Shown in pieces: positions 1-7,809 of a DNA stretch of 64,000 bases. This stretch comes from Candidatus Borkfalkia ceftriaxoniphila (lineage in GTDB: Bacteria > Bacillota > Clostridia > Christensenellales > Borkfalkiaceae). The notes beneath the pieces were generated by a model. It searched no databases and was not told the origin of the DNA. It worked only from the letters and a program-made list of their open reading frames with translations. Made by a program: the position numbers and the translations under genes. The stretch lies in the NCBI RefSeq assembly GCF_004134775.1, contig NZ_SDOZ01000002.1, positions 718,005 through 782,004 of the forward strand. Direction: 5' to 3'. Positions within the stretch are counted from its first letter, which is position 1; every line of letters begins with the position of its first letter.

Positions 1-424
1 CGGCAAAACAGCAGAGATGGAATTTTGCGAGTTTGGCGAGCGGGCTGGATTCGTCGTTGGTGATCGCTACGGTGACCGCGCCGCAATCGTTGGCGCGCCG
101 CACCACTTCCATCACGTCCGCCGCCTTGCCGCTCTGCGAACAGGCGACGACGAGCGAACGATCGAGGCGAAGCGCGGCATTGTATACCGTAACGACGCTG
201 GGCGCGCCCGACGCGACGGGCAGTCCCAGAATGCTTTCGGCAAGGTATTTAAAGTACATCATCGCGTGGTCGGAAGTGCCGCGCGCCACCGTGTAGGCGT
301 TGAGTGCGCCCTTTGCCGCCTTTGCGATCTCATCGAGAACGCCCGCGTTTTTCGCGGCGAGCGTCTGTAAGATCGCGGGCGCGGCGTTCAGTTCCTCCCA
401 CATTCTTGTGTTGCGGTAATCCAT
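1..424 (-). CDS. SIS-domain sugar-phosphate isomerase/deaminase (3' part missing)
   Basis: The minus strand reads open from an ATG at 422-424 to the window edge, giving the first ~141 residues; the C-terminus lies outside. AAGGAGG sits 8 bases upstream of the ATG. The N-terminus (MWEELNAAPAIL) and the phrases ARGTSDHAMMYFKYLAE and ACSQSGKAADV match the first SIS domain of the GlmS C-terminal/AgaS/NagB-II group, which binds phosphosugars; the Ser-Gln-Ser stretch is the usual phosphate-binding site. Family members interconvert or deaminate aminosugar phosphates. It is last in the row GH20-ROK kinase-PIG-L deacetylase-SIS, with only 2 bases after the deacetylase stop, so glucosamine-6-phosphate deamination to fructose-6-phosphate is the likely role. 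That role is inferred from context. Confidence 0.8.
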   Translation of the reverse strand, partial: MDYRNTRMWEELNAAPAILQTLAAKNAGVLDEIAKAAKGALNAYTVARGTSDHAMMYFKYLAESILGLPVASGAPSVVTVYNAALRLDRSLVVACSQSGKAADVMEVVRRANDCGAVTVAITNDESSPLAKLAKFHLCCFA

Positions 425-426
425 TT

Positions 427-1281
427 TCAGTCCTCCTTGGCGTAATACGCCGCTTTTTCGCGCACAGTGCGCTCGAATTTTTTGATATGAGCGGAAATAA
501 AATCCGAAACTTTCAGTTTTTTGTCCAGAATGAGCGGCGTTAAGTCCATGGCGTAATTGAGCCCCTCGTGCGTATCGCAGGCGTGACTTTCGGAATAGGT
601 GGCGTTGGCGCACCTTCTGCCCTCCGCCGCGATATCGTAGCGCTTGCCGCCGAGGATCTGGCTGTCGAACACCGCCGAAAGCGCGCGCGCGATGTTGGGG
701 TGCGCGCTTGTGTCCAGATATATTTTATCTTCGTCGCAAAGCCAGTCCAGATCGCGCCAGACTTCACAGCCGAACACCCGCTCGGGCATCTCGTCTTTTT
801 CCAGTTCGCGCAGCGCCGCGATGACTTTCATCGCCGTGCCCAGATGCGTGTCGTGCTTATCCGCGATATTGTGCGTGTATACGAAACGCGGATTTGCCGC
901 GCGGAAAATGCGCGTCAATTCTTCCGCGATCTTCGTATCGTCCGGATCTTTGACCTGAGACGAGGGATAACCGAGCATAAACTGCGCGCCGTATTCGCCC
1001 ACGAACGCCGCCTTTTTCTGCTCGGTGACGCGTATTTTTTTCATATCCTCGTCGGTATAGTCGGCGTAAAGCCCTTTGCGCGGACTGCCCGCGCCGTCGC
1101 TGACGACTACACCGCCGAACCACAGATCGGTTCTGCCGAAACAGTCGGCTATGGGCGCGTACGCCATAAATTCGATATCGTCCTGATGCGCCGCTACGGC
1201 AAGGTGCGTGACGCGTTCCAGCGCCGCGCTTTCCTTTTCGCCGTCGGGAATATACAGGACCGCCCGTTCGTTCAGTTGCAT
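427..1281 (-). CDS. PIG-L (LmbE-like) family deacetylase
   Basis: A 284-residue zinc-dependent N-deacetylase-type protein. The start at 1281 is preferred over an in-frame upstream start because GGAG precedes it at a workable distance and the fold begins there. The metal/catalytic motif reads AHQDDIE (His32, Asp34, Asp35), a known variant of the usual HPDDE; a second cluster HNIADKHDTH gives His137, His143 and His146. Family members remove acetyl groups from GlcNAc-containing compounds. It overlaps the ROK kinase by 10 bases and is followed 2 bases later by the SIS gene, so translation is coupled. GlcNAc or a GlcNAc-sugar is the likely substrate by context (GH20 in the same operon); no signal peptide is visible, so it should act in the cytoplasm. 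Confidence 0.85.
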   Translation of the reverse strand: MQLNERAVLYIPDGEKESAALERVTHLAVAAHQDDIEFMAYAPIADCFGRTDLWFGGVVVSDGAGSPRKGLYADYTDEDMKKIRVTEQKKAAFVGEYGAQFMLGYPSSQVKDPDDTKIAEELTRIFRAANPRFVYTHNIADKHDTHLGTAMKVIAALRELEKDEMPERVFGCEVWRDLDWLCDEDKIYLDTSAHPNIARALSAVFDSQILGGKRYDIAAEGRRCANATYSESHACDTHEGLNYAMDLTPLILDKKLKVSDFISAHIKKFERTVREKAAYYAKED

Positions 1282-2258
1282 GACCTTTTCTCCTCGTCGT
1301 TTATTTTTTCCAACGCGTACAGCGCCGCGCCGCACAGGCCCGCGTCGTTGCCGAGCGCCGCCCGCCGCAAGATGAGTTTCGTATATGTTTCGCCGCCGTA
1401 AATTTTACCGCGCAGCGCGTTTTCCAGCGGGACAAAGAGCGCCTCCCCTTCCTGCGCCACGCCGCCGCCCAAAAGGATCGCCTCGGGACGCAGAAGATTG
1501 GCGATATTTGCGAGTCCCTCCGCCAGATCGTCCACGTATTTTGCGACGACTCGTTCCGCCGCGGCATCGCCGCGTTTCGCCGCCTCGAAGGCGGTCTTGC
1601 CGTCTACGTCCCGCAACGTCTTTGCCTCGGCCCAGAGCGCGCTTTCGGGATATTGACGCATGACGCGGCGGGTCTCTTCGATGAGCGCCGTGGCGGAAGC
1701 GTACTTTTCGAAACAGCCGCGGCGGCCGCATGCGCAGAGTTTTCCGTTTTTGCGGATGGTCGTGTGCCCGAGTTCCGCGCCCGCACCGTGAAAGCCCTCG
1801 ACGAGTTTGCCTTCGACGACGATACCGCTGCCGATGCCCGTGCCCAATGTGACCAGCACCACCGACGAGAACCCGCCGCCCGCGCCCCACTTGCTTTCGC
1901 CCAGCGCCGCCGCGTTCGCGTCGTTGAGCGCGAACGCGGGCTTTTGCGTCAATTTCATAAGTTCCGCGGCAATGGGCACGTTTTCCCAGCCGAGGTTGCA
2001 GTTGGAAAGCACCGTACCCGCCGCGCTGTCCACGATGCCCGGCGAACCGACGCCGAGCGCGCGCACCTGCGAAAAAGGAATATGCGACTCTTCGGCAAGG
2101 ACCTGCGCGAGATCGCGCATATCTTCGGCGATCGCCCTATATCCGCGCTCCGCACGGGTAGGGATCTTACGCTTTGCGTAAATTTTTCCGCGCGCGTCCA
2201 ATATGCCCGCCTTGATAAAGGTACCGCCCAGATCGATACCGACGACTGTCTTTTCCAT
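1272..2258 (-). CDS. ROK-family sugar kinase
   Basis: A 328-residue cytoplasmic sugar kinase of the ROK family. The N-terminal phosphate loop reads GIDLGGTFIKAG (residues 7-18). The catalytic aspartate lies in LNDAN (Asp113), ELGH is at 162-165, and the ROK zinc motif CACGRRGCFE spans 175-184. Its length is typical of glucokinase, N-acetylmannosamine kinase or glucosamine kinase, which sequence alone cannot separate. It lies between the GH20 gene (8-base gap) and the PIG-L deacetylase (10-base overlap), so phosphorylation of glucosamine or GlcNAc at C6 is the best guess. Confidence 0.9.
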   Translation of the reverse strand: MEKTVVGIDLGGTFIKAGILDARGKIYAKRKIPTRAERGYRAIAEDMRDLAQVLAEESHIPFSQVRALGVGSPGIVDSAAGTVLSNCNLGWENVPIAAELMKLTQKPAFALNDANAAALGESKWGAGGGFSSVVLVTLGTGIGSGIVVEGKLVEGFHGAGAELGHTTIRKNGKLCACGRRGCFEKYASATALIEETRRVMRQYPESALWAEAKTLRDVDGKTAFEAAKRGDAAAERVVAKYVDDLAEGLANIANLLRPEAILLGGGVAQEGEALFVPLENALRGKIYGGETYTKLILRRAALGNDAGLCGAALYALEKINDEEKRSCN

Positions 2259-2266
2259 GTTCTACC

Positions 2267-4084
2267 CTATACGATATTGGCGGAAATGAGTTCCGCCCAA
2301 TTGTTGTACATGAGCCCTTTCGTCCGCTCATAGCCGCCGAGCCGTTCCTCTTCCAATTCTTCGAGCGCGGAAATATCGCCCGATAGATAGCCCGTAAGGC
2401 GCGCCTTGCAGGCGAGGATCCTGCCGAGCAGCCCGCCGAGGCGCGCATCGTGCACTTCCATGCCGTTGGGCTTATTTTCCCGATACCACTGCGCGGAAAA
2501 CGCCTTGTAAAATACGCGCACCTTTTTCTCGATACGTCCGAGATCTTTGACGAGCGCCGCCAACGTTTCCCGATCGTTTGCGCCGTACGCCGCGATGAGC
2601 CGCGCGCCGAAATCGTACTTTTCTAAGACCGCGTCCAAAAGGGTGTACGCCGTGTCGAAGAGATAGGCAAATTTTCCCGCGCGCGAGCGCGCCGCCGAAA
2701 TCTTTTTCAGATTCGCGCGGAACACGCGCTTATATTCGGGCTTTGCCGCGCCGTCGAATATCCCCAAAAACAGATCGTTGTATAAAAATATTTTGCTGAT
2801 ATTCGCGAGATACCCTTCGGGCAAATCTTTATAGACCGCGTCCGGAAGATCGAGCGACAGAAAATCCTCGAAATCGCAGCCGACGATATTTTTGAAAGAA
2901 GTTTTGACGTCGCCGCCGTAGCGCCGCTCGGCAAAATAGACGACCGAAGGCAGCACGGAAAAAATCGACGCCTCGCCGCCGTTATCGCCCCAGGCGGTGA
3001 CGGCAATATCGTCCACGCCGTGCCCGATGCAACTGTCCAGAGCCAGACGCGACGCGTTGAGCGAAAAGCGGTTTTGCGGCATAAAACCGCTCCAACGCCA
3101 CGCGCCGCCCGCGAACGACATGGGATTGCCGATCTTGCGGTAACTCTCGATCATGCCGTCGTAGACTTTTCTGTCTGTCTGATAATAATCCCAATAGACC
3201 AGATTGACGTTTTTCGGAATGCTGTCGATCACCTCTTGCGGGATTTCCCGATCGAAACGGTAATATTCGCCGCCGAAAGCGAGGCGGAAGAACATATCGC
3301 CCCACATATAACAGGTAAAGCCGTACTTTTCCGCAATTTGCAAAACGCGCGTCAGATGGCGGTGAATGATATCGAAACGGTTTTGATAGCCGTGTCCGTC
3401 GAGATATTTCCCGAGCCCGACCATGTGCGCCTCGTCCATGCCGATATGCGCCACGCGCGCCGTGAACGAGCGGGAAAGTTGCGCGAACATATCGTCGATC
3501 AATTCGTACACCCGTTCGTCGTCGCACAAAAGAATGTCGTTGCAGTCGCGAAGATCGCAGAATTCGCCCCAGCGGAAAATCGCGGAAAGGTGCGCGAGCG
3601 TCTGGATGCAGGGCACGAGCGTCACGCCCAGCGCCTGCCCGTACGCGTCCAGATCTTTGAGTTCCGCCTCCGTATACGCGCCGCGAAGGTACCCGAACCG
3701 CGGGCGGTTTTCGATCTTGTATGTGTCCTCGGTGTACAGTTGCAGCCGATCGTACCCGCACGCCGCGAGTAAGCGGACGAGTTTTTTGACGGCGGGAACG
3801 GATAAAACCGCGTCGCGCGAGCAGTCCGCCATCAATGTGAGATGGGAAAACGCCGATCTCTGTTCGCAAGTTTCTCCCGCGAACGCCTTAATAAGCCCGC
3901 GGAAAAATTCGCTCTTCGTCGAAGCGCCGATCGTGACGGTATCCCCTTCTCTATGTACCGAAAGCCTATCGGACTGCCGATGCGATACGATCGTGCCCGC
4001 GCCCTCCTCGACGCCGTATTCGGCGGCAAGTTCGCGCGCGCCGAAACGCAGTTCTTCGCTCAGTTTCGTAAAGTCGAAGGTCAT
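2267..4084 (-). CDS. GH20-like beta-N-acetylhexosaminidase
   Basis: A 605-residue protein without a signal peptide, so probably cytoplasmic and acting on imported oligosaccharides. The (beta/alpha)8 barrel begins near residue 80. The central HIGMDEAH carries the Asp217-Glu218 pair that family GH20 uses for substrate-assisted catalysis, in which the substrate's own acetamido group attacks. A helical C-terminal region follows. It opens the amino-sugar operon; the ATG has AGGGGAG upstream and a TATAAT at 4115-4120 (minus strand) with a poor -35 that overlaps AraC-type operator repeats, so activation by the divergent regulator is likely. The exact glycan is unknown. Confidence 0.82.
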   Translation of the reverse strand: MTFDFTKLSEELRFGARELAAEYGVEEGAGTIVSHRQSDRLSVHREGDTVTIGASTKSEFFRGLIKAFAGETCEQRSAFSHLTLMADCSRDAVLSVPAVKKLVRLLAACGYDRLQLYTEDTYKIENRPRFGYLRGAYTEAELKDLDAYGQALGVTLVPCIQTLAHLSAIFRWGEFCDLRDCNDILLCDDERVYELIDDMFAQLSRSFTARVAHIGMDEAHMVGLGKYLDGHGYQNRFDIIHRHLTRVLQIAEKYGFTCYMWGDMFFRLAFGGEYYRFDREIPQEVIDSIPKNVNLVYWDYYQTDRKVYDGMIESYRKIGNPMSFAGGAWRWSGFMPQNRFSLNASRLALDSCIGHGVDDIAVTAWGDNGGEASIFSVLPSVVYFAERRYGGDVKTSFKNIVGCDFEDFLSLDLPDAVYKDLPEGYLANISKIFLYNDLFLGIFDGAAKPEYKRVFRANLKKISAARSRAGKFAYLFDTAYTLLDAVLEKYDFGARLIAAYGANDRETLAALVKDLGRIEKKVRVFYKAFSAQWYRENKPNGMEVHDARLGGLLGRILACKARLTGYLSGDISALEELEEERLGGYERTKGLMYNNWAELISANIV

Positions 4085-4114
4085 GATTATACTCCCCTTG
4101 GATTCTTCTCACTC

Positions 4115-4193
4115 ATTATACAACAATCCGTGCAAATGTGTTTGCACGAAAAAAACAACGGATTTGCACAATCGGACACAAACGCGCTTGCAT
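4115..4193. promoter_or_regulatory. Divergent promoter region with TTTGCAC operator repeats
   Basis: Between the GH20 gene and the AraC gene lie a perfect inverted repeat GTGCAAA-TGTG-TTTGCAC (4130-4147) and a further TTTGCAC (4163-4169) exactly 22 bases, about two helical turns, from the second arm. The minus-strand TATAAT (4115-4120) has no good -35; the repeat occupies that place, as in class II activation. On the plus strand TTGCAT (4188-4193) and TATAAT (4211-4216) are 17 bases apart. Binding of these repeats by the adjacent AraC-type protein is inferred. Confidence 0.65.
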
Positions 4194-4216
4194 TTTTTTT
4201 CGCGGCGCGGTATAAT
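4188..4216 (+). promoter_or_regulatory. Sigma-A promoter giving a leaderless araC-type mRNA
   Basis: TTGCAT at 4188-4193, 17-base spacer, TATAAT at 4211-4216. The ATG of the regulator is at 4223, exactly where transcription should start, and no Shine-Dalgarno sequence fits in the six bases between. The transcript is therefore predicted to be leaderless. Confidence 0.7.
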
Positions 4217-4222
4217 GCGGAT

Positions 4223-5098
4223 ATGCAGTACCAACCCAACAAACTGCGCAGCGTGCTGTGCGTAAAAGAAATTTATACCATTCACTATTTTAAATATGCG
4301 CGCGGATTCGCGGCGAAGGGCGAGAGCCACGATTTTTGGGAAATGGTGTACATCGACGGCGGCGCGGCGGAGATCGTGGCGGGCGAGCGGCGTTTCGTTT
4401 TAAAACAGGGCGAGGCGGTATTCCATAAGCCGAACGAGTTCCACAACATTCTTACACACGATAAATTCGCCAATTCCGTCATCGTGTCCTTTGCCGGCAC
4501 GGGGCGGGGACTGGACGCGCTCGAAGAGCGTATATTCACCTTGACCGACGCGGAAAAGGAACTTCTGAACGGGCTCGTGCTCGAAGGCAGCGAAAATTTT
4601 TCCGACCGCCTCGACGATATGTATTTGCAAAAGATGAATAAAAAGCCCGACGCGCCCTTCGGCGGCGAGCAGATCATTAAAAACACGCTCGAACTTCTCC
4701 TCATTTCCCTCATCCGCGGCACCGAGAGCGCCGCGCCCAACGTGATGATGGACGTACCGCAAAACAACGCGCTGTGCGCGAAGATCGTGCAGATATTGCA
4801 GGAAAACGTGTACGGCACGGTAACGCTCGACGAGATCGCGGCAAAGGTGTTCTTTTCGAAAACCTACGTAAAGCAGGTATTCGCGCGACAGATGCACGAG
4901 AGCGTGATGCAATACTACACGCGGCTGAAAATGGAGGAAGCGAAAAGGCTGTTATCGGAAAACAAACTTTCCGTGACGCAGATCGCTTATTTATTGCGAT
5001 TTAACAGCATCCACTACTTTTCCCGCGCTTTCAAAAAATACGAAAACCTGTCCCCGACCGAATACGTGCGCTCGACCAAACTCGACAAACTCATTTAA
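4223..5098 (+). CDS. AraC-family transcriptional regulator with N-terminal cupin
   Basis: A 291-residue regulator. The reading frame continues upstream, but the ATG at 4223 is chosen because the protein begins with the conserved cupin part (residues ~10-110, KGESHDFWEMVYIDGG and EAVFHKPNEFHNI, a sugar-binding AraC fold) and the upstream bases are promoter. The C-terminal two-helix-turn-helix domain (residues ~190-288) ends with the typical FNSIHYFSRAFKKYENLSPTEY. It is divergent from the amino-sugar operon and probably activates it in response to a sugar ligand. The DUF4250 gene follows 10 bases after its stop. Confidence 0.93.
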   Translation: MQYQPNKLRSVLCVKEIYTIHYFKYARGFAAKGESHDFWEMVYIDGGAAEIVAGERRFVLKQGEAVFHKPNEFHNILTHDKFANSVIVSFAGTGRGLDALEERIFTLTDAEKELLNGLVLEGSENFSDRLDDMYLQKMNKKPDAPFGGEQIIKNTLELLLISLIRGTESAAPNVMMDVPQNNALCAKIVQILQENVYGTVTLDEIAAKVFFSKTYVKQVFARQMHESVMQYYTRLKMEEAKRLLSENKLSVTQIAYLLRFNSIHYFSRAFKKYENLSPTEYVRSTKLDKLI

Positions 5099-5108
5099 GG
5101 AGAAATTT

Positions 5109-5282
5109 ATGCTGCCGCAGGATGATTTTATTTTACTTTCCTATCTCAACGCGAAACTGCGCGACTTTTACCCGAATCTTTCCGCGCTCTGCGAAGATCT
5201 CGACCTTTCGCGCGAAGAGCTGGAAACCCGCCTATCCTCGCTCGGCTTTCGCTACGACGAAACGTGCAATCAATTTGTTTAA
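5109..5282 (+). CDS. DUF4250 small protein
   Basis: A 57-residue protein starting at the ATG at 5109, with AAGGAGA 5 bases upstream. The sequence runs ILLSYLNAKLRDFYPNLSALCEDL and ends GFRYDETCNQFV, closely resembling the DUF4250 family of Firmicutes. Members are short single-domain proteins of unknown function, perhaps with a helix-turn-helix-like fold. It is probably co-transcribed with the AraC gene and is followed directly by a strong terminator. Function unknown. Confidence 0.8.
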   Translation: MLPQDDFILLSYLNAKLRDFYPNLSALCEDLDLSREELETRLSSLGFRYDETCNQFV

Positions 5283-5283
5283 A

Positions 5284-5320
5284 CAAAAAAAACGGACTGC
5301 TTTCGGCAGTCCGTTTTTTT
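5284..5320. terminator. Bidirectional intrinsic terminator
   Basis: A run of A, the stem ACGGACTGC (5292-5300), loop TTTCG, stem GCAGTCCGT (5306-5314) and a run of T. The A and T runs on either side let it end both the plus-strand AraC-DUF4250 transcript and the minus-strand transcript coming from the CPBP gene. Confidence 0.9.
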
Positions 5321-5329
5321 ACTTTTATC

Positions 5330-6151
5330 TTATTCCTGTTCGGGGAGAGCGATGAGTTCGCGCGCGGATTCGCCCTTGGATTTGAGGGTGAACACGACGA
5401 AATACGCGATGACGGCGAGCGCGACGGCGGCGGTGAGTATGATCTCGGGCACGTTCCAGATCGCGGAAAAGCCGCCCTGTCCCAGTTCGGATATAAGCAT
5501 TCCGCAGAAATTGTAGACGCCGTGCACCAGCGCGCAGAAGATGACGCCCGCGCCCGCGAACATGGCGACGGCGAGCATCGCGCCGATCAGAAAGGAATAG
5601 CCCATCTGCAAGAACACCGCGCCGCTGAACCCGTTCAGGAGATTGACCGCGTGCAGCAATCCGAACATCGCCGCCGAGCCTAAGATCGCGATAAACCGTC
5701 CCTTGACGGAAGTACCCGTCTTTTGCAGAAGGAGCGGGAATACGATGCCGCGGAAGGTGACCTCTTCGAAAAAGCCCACGGCAAGGCACTCGAACAAAAA
5801 CACCGCGATATACGCGCCGCCGTAGAGGAGGGAAGCGTCCCCGCGCGCGAGCGCGACGATAGGCAGATTGTTGACGGCGATGAGAACCGCGGGCAGAGCC
5901 AGAAGCACGCCCTTTACCGAGCGCGGCAGAAACGACGCGGAAAATCCCGTATGCACGGCGATCAACGCCATGACCGCGCCCATGACGACGCGCATGCCGC
6001 CCAATCCGAACAAGACCGCCATTTTTTCTTCCGCGAAAAACAGATCGCCCAGCCACTGCGTGGGAAATAAGATCAGCCCCAGCGCCAGAAGATAGATGAT
6101 AAATGCCGACTGAACGGGCGTTTTGCGCAGATACAACATTCTTTTTTTCAT
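5330..6151 (-). CDS. CPBP-family intramembrane glutamic endopeptidase
   Basis: A 273-residue polytopic membrane protein. The frame extends ~96 codons upstream, but that part is antisense shadow over the degV gene; the ATG at 6151 has AGGCGG upstream. The CPBP (Rce1/CAAX-like) signature is present: Glu129-Glu130 and Arg134 in FFEEVTFRG, His167 in GLLHAVNLLNG and His210 in LVHGVYNF, all in predicted membrane helices. Bacterial relatives act as immunity proteins for bacteriocins or in membrane protein processing; the substrate here is unknown. It is the last gene of the lipid-gene row and is separated from degV by a strong hairpin. Confidence 0.88.
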   Translation of the reverse strand: MKKRMLYLRKTPVQSAFIIYLLALGLILFPTQWLGDLFFAEEKMAVLFGLGGMRVVMGAVMALIAVHTGFSASFLPRSVKGVLLALPAVLIAVNNLPIVALARGDASLLYGGAYIAVFLFECLAVGFFEEVTFRGIVFPLLLQKTGTSVKGRFIAILGSAAMFGLLHAVNLLNGFSGAVFLQMGYSFLIGAMLAVAMFAGAGVIFCALVHGVYNFCGMLISELGQGGFSAIWNVPEIILTAAVALAVIAYFVVFTLKSKGESARELIALPEQE

Positions 6152-6172
6152 AAAAACCGCCTGTAAACAACG

Positions 6173-6205
6173 CGCGGGAAAAGCCGTTCTCCGGCTTTTC
6201 CCGCG
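6173..6205. repeat. Intergenic 14-bp hairpin between degV and CPBP gene
   Basis: A perfect inverted repeat: arm 6173-6186 (CGCGGGAAAAGCCG), loop TTCTC, arm 6192-6205. There is no T run on either side, so it is not a standard intrinsic terminator. It may stabilise the 3' end of the upstream message or reduce expression of the CPBP gene. Confidence 0.75.
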
Positions 6206-6209
6206 ACTG

Positions 6210-7022
6210 TCAGTCCTGTGTAACGAAAGCCACGCCGAACGCGCCTTCACCCGTATGGATGGACAGAACGGGTCCCAGTTCGCGGCGATGGACGTGTATG
6301 TGCGCAAAGCGGTGCCCGATGAGCGCGGCAAGTTCGTCCGCCTGTTTCGTTTCTCCGCAGCGCGCCACGATGATGCGGCGGGTGTTATCGGGCAGAGCCT
6401 CGCACAAAATCTGCAATCTGTCGCGCGCGAGCCGCGCATTGCAGCGGAAAGTCAGTTTTTTATACAGATCGAAGATCGGCTTATAGTTGAAATTGATCTT
6501 TCCTTTCGCGGAGATCAGCCTTCCTCCCGCGCGCAGGTTATCCAGCGTTTCCACGGTAAAGACGATACGGATCTTTTTTTTCAGCGCTTCGAGATGTTCG
6601 ACGGTATGTTCGAAATCGAAACCGCCGTTGATCATGTTCACGGCCTCGTCCACCAAAAGGTGCATCCCCATTCCCACTGTCTCCGAATCGAGCACATAGA
6701 TCTTGCCGCCCACTTCGCCCGCGGCGAATTTCGCGGAGGAATAGGTGCCCGACAGCGCGGAACTCATCACGATACAGATGACCTCGTGCCCCGCGGACAC
6801 GAGCGAATTGAACGCAGAGATGAAATGGCTGAGCGCGGGCTGCGCTGTCTTGCACTTTTCACCGCGGATGAGCGGCAAAAAGTTTCCGTTTTTGTCGGAC
6901 GGACGCTCTTCGAAAAATTTGGCGCCGATCTGATAGTTGACGGGAACTACCTTCACGATGCCGCGGCTGGAAATTTCCGCCGAAGAGTAGCCGACCGTAG
7001 AGTCGGTTACGATTGCGATCAT
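6210..7022 (-). CDS. DegV-family (FakB-like) fatty-acid-binding protein
   Basis: A 270-residue DegV protein. It starts MIAIVTDSTVGYS with the conserved TDST phosphate-side loop, and carries ITIVMSSALSGTYSSA-like text (CIVMSSALSGTYSSAKFAA) in the middle. In characterised Firmicutes DegV/FakB proteins hold a fatty acid for phosphorylation by the kinase FakA. It starts 21 bases after accA with AAGGAGG upstream and no terminator between, so it is probably part of the fab-acc operon, which supports a role in fatty-acid handling. No fakA-like gene lies in the window. Confidence 0.88.
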   Translation of the reverse strand: MIAIVTDSTVGYSSAEISSRGIVKVVPVNYQIGAKFFEERPSDKNGNFLPLIRGEKCKTAQPALSHFISAFNSLVSAGHEVICIVMSSALSGTYSSAKFAAGEVGGKIYVLDSETVGMGMHLLVDEAVNMINGGFDFEHTVEHLEALKKKIRIVFTVETLDNLRAGGRLISAKGKINFNYKPIFDLYKKLTFRCNARLARDRLQILCEALPDNTRRIIVARCGETKQADELAALIGHRFAHIHVHRRELGPVLSIHTGEGAFGVAFVTQD

Positions 7023-7043
7023 ATTTTTCCTCCTTTGCGTGCT

Positions 7044-7808
7044 TTAAAACTTGCGGAAACGGCGATAGCGCTCTTCGATAAGTTCATCGGCAGGCACTTT
7101 TTTCTTTTGCTGAAAGAATCGGAAGATCTGTTCTTTCATATCTTCGAAAAACGTTTCGGGAAAGTCGTTCTCTTCGAATATTTTCTCCACCGCGCCGAGC
7201 GATACGAGATCGTCCGCCGTGAGTTTCAGACTTTCCGAAGCCTCTGCGACTTTTCCGCTGTCTTTCCACAAAATCGAGGCGCAGCCCTCGGGAGAAATAA
7301 CGGAATAGGTGGAATTGGAAGTGATCCACACTTCGTCCGCGGCGCACAGGGAAAGCGCGCCGCCGCTGCCGCCCTCGCCGATGATGATCGAGAGCGTGGG
7401 CGTCTTTAAGCGGATCATTTCCAGAATGGAAGTCGCGATCGCCTCGCTCTGTCCGCGCTCTTCCGCGCCGATGCCGCAGTACGCGCCCGACGTATCCACA
7501 AAACAGAGCACGGGACGGCGGAATTTTTCCGCCTCTTTCATCAGCCGCACAGCCTTGCGGTAACCCTCGGGATGCGCGCAGCCGAAATTATGCGCGATCT
7601 TATCCGCCGTGCCGTCGCCCTTTTCGATGCCGATGACCGTGACTGGCATGCCCGAGATCGTGCCGATGCCGCCGATGATCGCCTTATCGTCGGAAAAGCG
7701 GCGATCTCCGTGCAGTTCGATGAAATTCTCCACGATACTGCCGATGTATTTCACCGCGGTGGGTCTGCCCTTTTCGCGGCTTTTGAGCACTTTTTCGTAT
7801 GCGTTCAT
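7044..7808 (-). CDS. accA: Acetyl-CoA carboxylase carboxyltransferase subunit alpha
   Basis: A 254-residue crotonase-fold subunit that, with AccD, transfers the carboxyl group from carboxybiotin to acetyl-CoA to make malonyl-CoA. The N-terminal YEKVLKSREKGRPTAVKYI and the phrases GDRRFSDDKAIIGGIG, RPVLCFVDTSGAYCG and IIGEGGSGGALSL (oxyanion region) are typical of AccA. It is somewhat shorter than the E. coli subunit (319), as in other clostridia. The ATG overlaps the end of the accD context (1-base gap) with GGAGG inside the accD 3' end, giving coupled translation. Last acc gene of the operon. Confidence 0.96.
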   Translation of the reverse strand: MNAYEKVLKSREKGRPTAVKYIGSIVENFIELHGDRRFSDDKAIIGGIGTISGMPVTVIGIEKGDGTADKIAHNFGCAHPEGYRKAVRLMKEAEKFRRPVLCFVDTSGAYCGIGAEERGQSEAIATSILEMIRLKTPTLSIIIGEGGSGGALSLCAADEVWITSNSTYSVISPEGCASILWKDSGKVAEASESLKLTADDLVSLGAVEKIFEENDFPETFFEDMKEQIFRFFQQKKKVPADELIEERYRRFRKF

Positions 7809-7809
7809 T

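Noticed and set aside
568..2333. Long plus-strand frames opposite the PIG-L and ROK genes (568-1401, 1653-2333)
   Set aside because: Antisense shadows: Arg/Ala/His-rich text without domains or ribosome binding sites, fully overlapped by convincing genes.
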